This document shows positions 4,601 to 5,121 of a stretch of DNA of 5,121 bases, in pieces. Position 1 is the first letter of the stretch. Each line of letters begins with the position of its first letter. The DNA is from RGIG995 sp045543655 (GTDB taxonomy: Bacteria; Bacillota; Clostridia; Oscillospirales; UBA644), in assembly GCA_045543655.1 (NCBI GenBank), contig JAZPXN010000016.1:1-5121 (forward strand), written 5' to 3'. Position numbers and translations under genes: made by a program. The notes beneath the pieces were generated by a model. It ran no database searches and was not told where the DNA came from. It saw only the letters and a list, made by a program, of their open reading frames with translations.

Positions 4601-5121
4601 CTCATTGCTTCCACAATTGTAACAATTGCAACTCCCGGAATCAATTCCGGTTACAGACCAACCGCTGGGGGATACAGTTCCCAAAGAATCTTCATCAAAT
4701 AAACCATTTGTCAGGTAGTTAAAATGCATTTCTGAAGATCCGGAGATCGATGCCTGAATGGAAGGGTAGCATCCTTTGGTAGAATTCAGCGTTTTATGGT
4801 TTTTAACAGTTTCATATTCATAAACCTGGCAGTTTGTAATCTCGGTTTTCGTCAGGTTCGTATTCCCGCTCAAATCCTCATAGACAGAAAGCGGATGTCC
4901 GCAATCGTCCATTCTGTACACGGTCTTGATGCCGGTCAGGTGGTCGGTTACGACGGTGGTGGAGTCGTAATATGCAAAGTCCATCCCGCCACCGTCGACG
5001 GGGCTGGTGTCGATGAGGGTGCCGTTTTCCAATTTTTTGAGGCCGGTCTTCCGGACGGAAGAGACCTTACCTTCGGAGTTGTAGGAAACGGTGTGCTTGA
5101 TGCCGGTGGAATCGTAGATCT
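1442..5121 (-). CDS. RHS/YD-repeat polymorphic toxin, N-terminus missing (window edge)
   Basis: The frame is open to the right edge: 1225 complete codons are visible and the true start lies outside. A TTG at 5032 is not the start, because the upstream codons continue a YD repeat (YDSTGIKHTVSYN). Domains by visible residue: YD repeats from residue 2; a CBM-like beta-sandwich at about 134-305; many YD repeats at about 316-954; the RHS-associated core at 956-1022 (RYYDPETGRF at 977-986, then NLFSY and NNPILYIDSSG); an Ala/Gly-rich hydrophobic pre-toxin segment at 1024-1146; and a basic toxin tip at 1147-1225. In this family the repeats form a shell that encloses the C-terminal toxin, delivered by contact with or export to competitors. 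Gram-positive members are usually secreted and wall-associated. The signal peptide would be outside the window. The stop codon is TAA, and the gene overlaps the downstream immunity gene by 31 bases. Family assignment is secure; the toxin's activity is not. Confidence 0.95.
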   Translation of the reverse strand, partial: IYDSTGIKHTVSYNSEGKVSSVRKTGLKKLENGTLIDTSPVDGGGMDFAYYDSTTVVTDHLTGIKTVYRMDDCGHPLSVYEDLSGNTNLTKTEITNCQVYEYETVKNHKTLNSTKGCYPSIQASISGSSEMHFNYLTNGLFDEDSLGTVSPSGWSVTGIDSGSCNCYNCGSNEIVSSGYQSGFRSYKMDNTGIRGYKWLQQSTDLGYPLVTGNVLVASAWVKAPTAMNSSGSVKFELCASIYYEGESSPVRKTEQYDSSYSGWQFVAIPLEIPHGKTPSSATVRVDFSYNTGVCYVSNVRLTETKGTLTEIEYGLNMGSYIIDHSATLTRCITSYDGTQVSHTYFDDNGDAVMTAIPMEGTYDDYFYSYTKYSNHSVSTTKDFRGNVTNYFYDPFGNLTKKYYYPKQGPDDDSDNSLLTKWEYNSTNGSLLASYDTRGKKTQYVYDSSGTLLTNRMDPNTQEYSYAPYNTRDLLTGLTAKDVERNGDISNNFTYCPGTDYLTGVTHNGFCYSFDYDPLGRVSKVTAANRTLITRTYADGASSAVTTNFGNGYSTKVITNSRGNPTKKTINGVTVSTAQYDGFNNIKKLVDNLQNVCYNYEYNSDGTLHSIDTVQLSNNESLGKQYFEYDEHGRVLQKIDNRYGCVNYDYTYDKSSDSATYPDDKIVGVAVFGRYEDKVQQYGELPFARNLYRNNPDTGTKELFLQDLYQYMPCDTGYNEGSMTEYVSAFSTYVNNQWYSESFRYDENGNVIEIIPRTYQNGTWTEGTSLHSYSYDGLNRLVSEDGLIYQYDAGGNIVKKGSIEYKYEDVGGWKDLLTSYNGLPIEYDGLGNPTLYKGKTLTWTNVRQLASYGDTTFAYGADGIRYRKGNTYYTLDGNRILREFNNTYGEILYYYGVNGVIGFRYKNADYYYRKNFFGDIVAIHNAYGTEVATYTYDAWGNHTPTEDDKNNEIWNINPFRYRSYYYDTETSLYYLESRYYDPETGRFINADSLDYLGEGSELCNYNLFSYCGNNPILYIDSSGNFPVLAVALGAVALVGFGLTIGGLASDNSALTAVGLGLVGIAALASGGIAVAGAFASGAAFTGVAGGSTVLAGAGSLAFMSAEIQDATGNGNWMIDAGMNEHVYNGLLVATAAIATAGTLISSVSNSFNIHSIKEIGKLQGSDYYGVKFQQINKNRKIYRSLEFHNNHIHKGHKYHWQLNKWSNTGVSSRKGTAWWTMLFKRL
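1478..1484 (-). promoter_or_regulatory. Ribosome binding site of the immunity gene, inside the toxin gene
   Basis: AAAGGGG on the minus strand lies 5 bases before the ATG at 1472, within the last codons of the toxin. It supports the ATG at 1472 and an independent or coupled start for the immunity protein. Confidence 0.75.
1682..2050 (-). other. Hydrophobic Ala/Gly-rich pre-toxin segment of the RHS protein
   Basis: Visible residues 1024-1146 follow the last core motif (IDSSG). They are dominated by Ala, Gly, Val and Leu, with several stretches long enough to enter a membrane (for example VLAVALGAVALVGFGLTIGG, then LVGIAALASGGIAVAGAF and LLVATAAIATAGTLISSV). A polar stretch around AEIQDATGNGNWMIDAGMNE separates the last two hydrophobic blocks. 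Segments of this kind recur between the RHS core and the toxin tip in Clostridia RHS proteins. A role in moving the toxin across the target membrane is a reasonable inference but not shown by the sequence. Confidence 0.6.
2054..2254 (-). other. RHS-associated core signature
   Basis: Visible residues 956-1022 hold the most conserved RHS block: NPFRYRSYYYD, LYYLESRYYDPETGRFINAD, then NLFSYCGNNP and ILYIDSSG. The usual closing motif is DPxG; here Pro is replaced by Ser but the Asp (about residue 1019) is kept. In studied Rhs/TcC proteins, aspartates in this region cut the toxin free inside the shell. At DNA level the two YYD units are near-identical 19-mers at 2171-2189 and 2213-2231 (17/19). 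Confidence 0.9.
3313..3355 (-). repeat. 43-bp repeat copy B, inside the RHS coding region, with an internal consensus promoter
   Basis: Coding for VDNLQNVCYNYEYN in the YD-repeat region, it contains TTGACA (3354-3349), a 17-base spacer (3348-3332) ending TGT, and TATAAT (3331-3326) on the coding strand. It is thus also a perfect promoter sequence with an extended -10, lying in an A+T-rich patch of an otherwise about 49% G+C gene. If active, it would transcribe the last about 1.9 kb of the toxin gene and the immunity gene. Confidence 0.7.
4205..4720 (-). other. CBM-like beta-sandwich domain in the RHS protein
   Basis: Visible residues about 134-305 break the YD-repeat pattern. They begin NYLTNGLFDED, include GWSVTG, a YKMDNTG strand, LVASAWVKAP, GWQFVAIPLEIP and VRVDFSYNTG, and end CYVSNVRLTETKG. 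This order (N-G-x-F start, A-W-V-K-A, W-x-x-V-x-I-P-x, closing V-x-L-x-E) is that of carbohydrate-binding-module-like jelly-roll domains inserted in many Gram-positive RHS proteins. A role in binding wall or surface glycans is inferred. A CxCxxC cluster (about residues 164-169) sits in a loop. Confidence 0.6.

Noticed and set aside
4635..4650. CCGGAA/TTCCGG inverted repeat in the RHS gene
   Set aside because: Only 6 bp, inside coding sequence, no T tract; within what codon choice in this region gives by chance.
3995..4702. A 235-codon open frame on the plus strand
   Set aside because: Antisense shadow of the CBM-like domain and YD repeats; no domain and no convincing RBS.
5030..5032. TTG as the start codon of the RHS gene
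   Set aside because: The frame is open for 29 more codons up to the window edge and these encode a further YD-type repeat, so the TTG is an internal Leu codon.
1..5121. CRISPR arrays, tRNA or rRNA genes, insertion sequences
   Set aside because: No regularly spaced repeats, cloverleaf-like segments, transposase frames or terminal inverted repeats were seen on either strand.

Overview
The window looks like part of a Gram-positive, Clostridia-type (Bacillota) chromosome. This rests on YD-repeat (RHS) protein style, strong AGGAGG-like ribosome binding sites, consensus vegetative promoters and G+C of about 49% in sampled core sequence against about 30% in accessory sequence. Genus cannot be fixed by eye. 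Every gene I can support is on the minus strand, so transcription runs from high to low coordinates.

Layout in transcription order. (1) 5121-1442: a very large RHS/YD-repeat polymorphic toxin, cut off at its N-terminus by the window edge. It carries a beta-sandwich (CBM-like) domain, many YD repeats, the RHS-associated core, an Ala/Gly-rich hydrophobic pre-toxin segment, and a short basic His-rich C-terminal tip that is probably the toxin. (2) 1472-1062: a small acidic cytoplasmic protein whose start lies inside the last 31 bases of the toxin gene; by position, the cognate immunity protein. (3) 1030-1007: a terminator hairpin. (4) 951-923: a perfect-consensus promoter. (5) 874-431: a two-TM membrane protein with a DUF3592-like soluble tail, with its own promoter, RBS and terminator (295-270). 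(6) 138-1: the start of a second RHS-type gene, running off the left edge and apparently lacking a signal peptide.

The window therefore reads as a tandem RHS locus. G+C falls from about 48% to 29% at position ~1680, exactly where the toxin tip begins. It stays low through both small genes and rises again in the second RHS gene, as expected for exchangeable toxin/immunity cargo between conserved RHS backbones.

The most unusual signal is a 43-bp sequence found twice (38/43 identical): once as the promoter of the membrane-protein gene and once in frame inside the RHS coding region, where it is also a perfect TTGACA-17-TATAAT promoter. The membrane-protein cassette is in addition flanked by two similar terminators that differ by a compensatory base-pair change.
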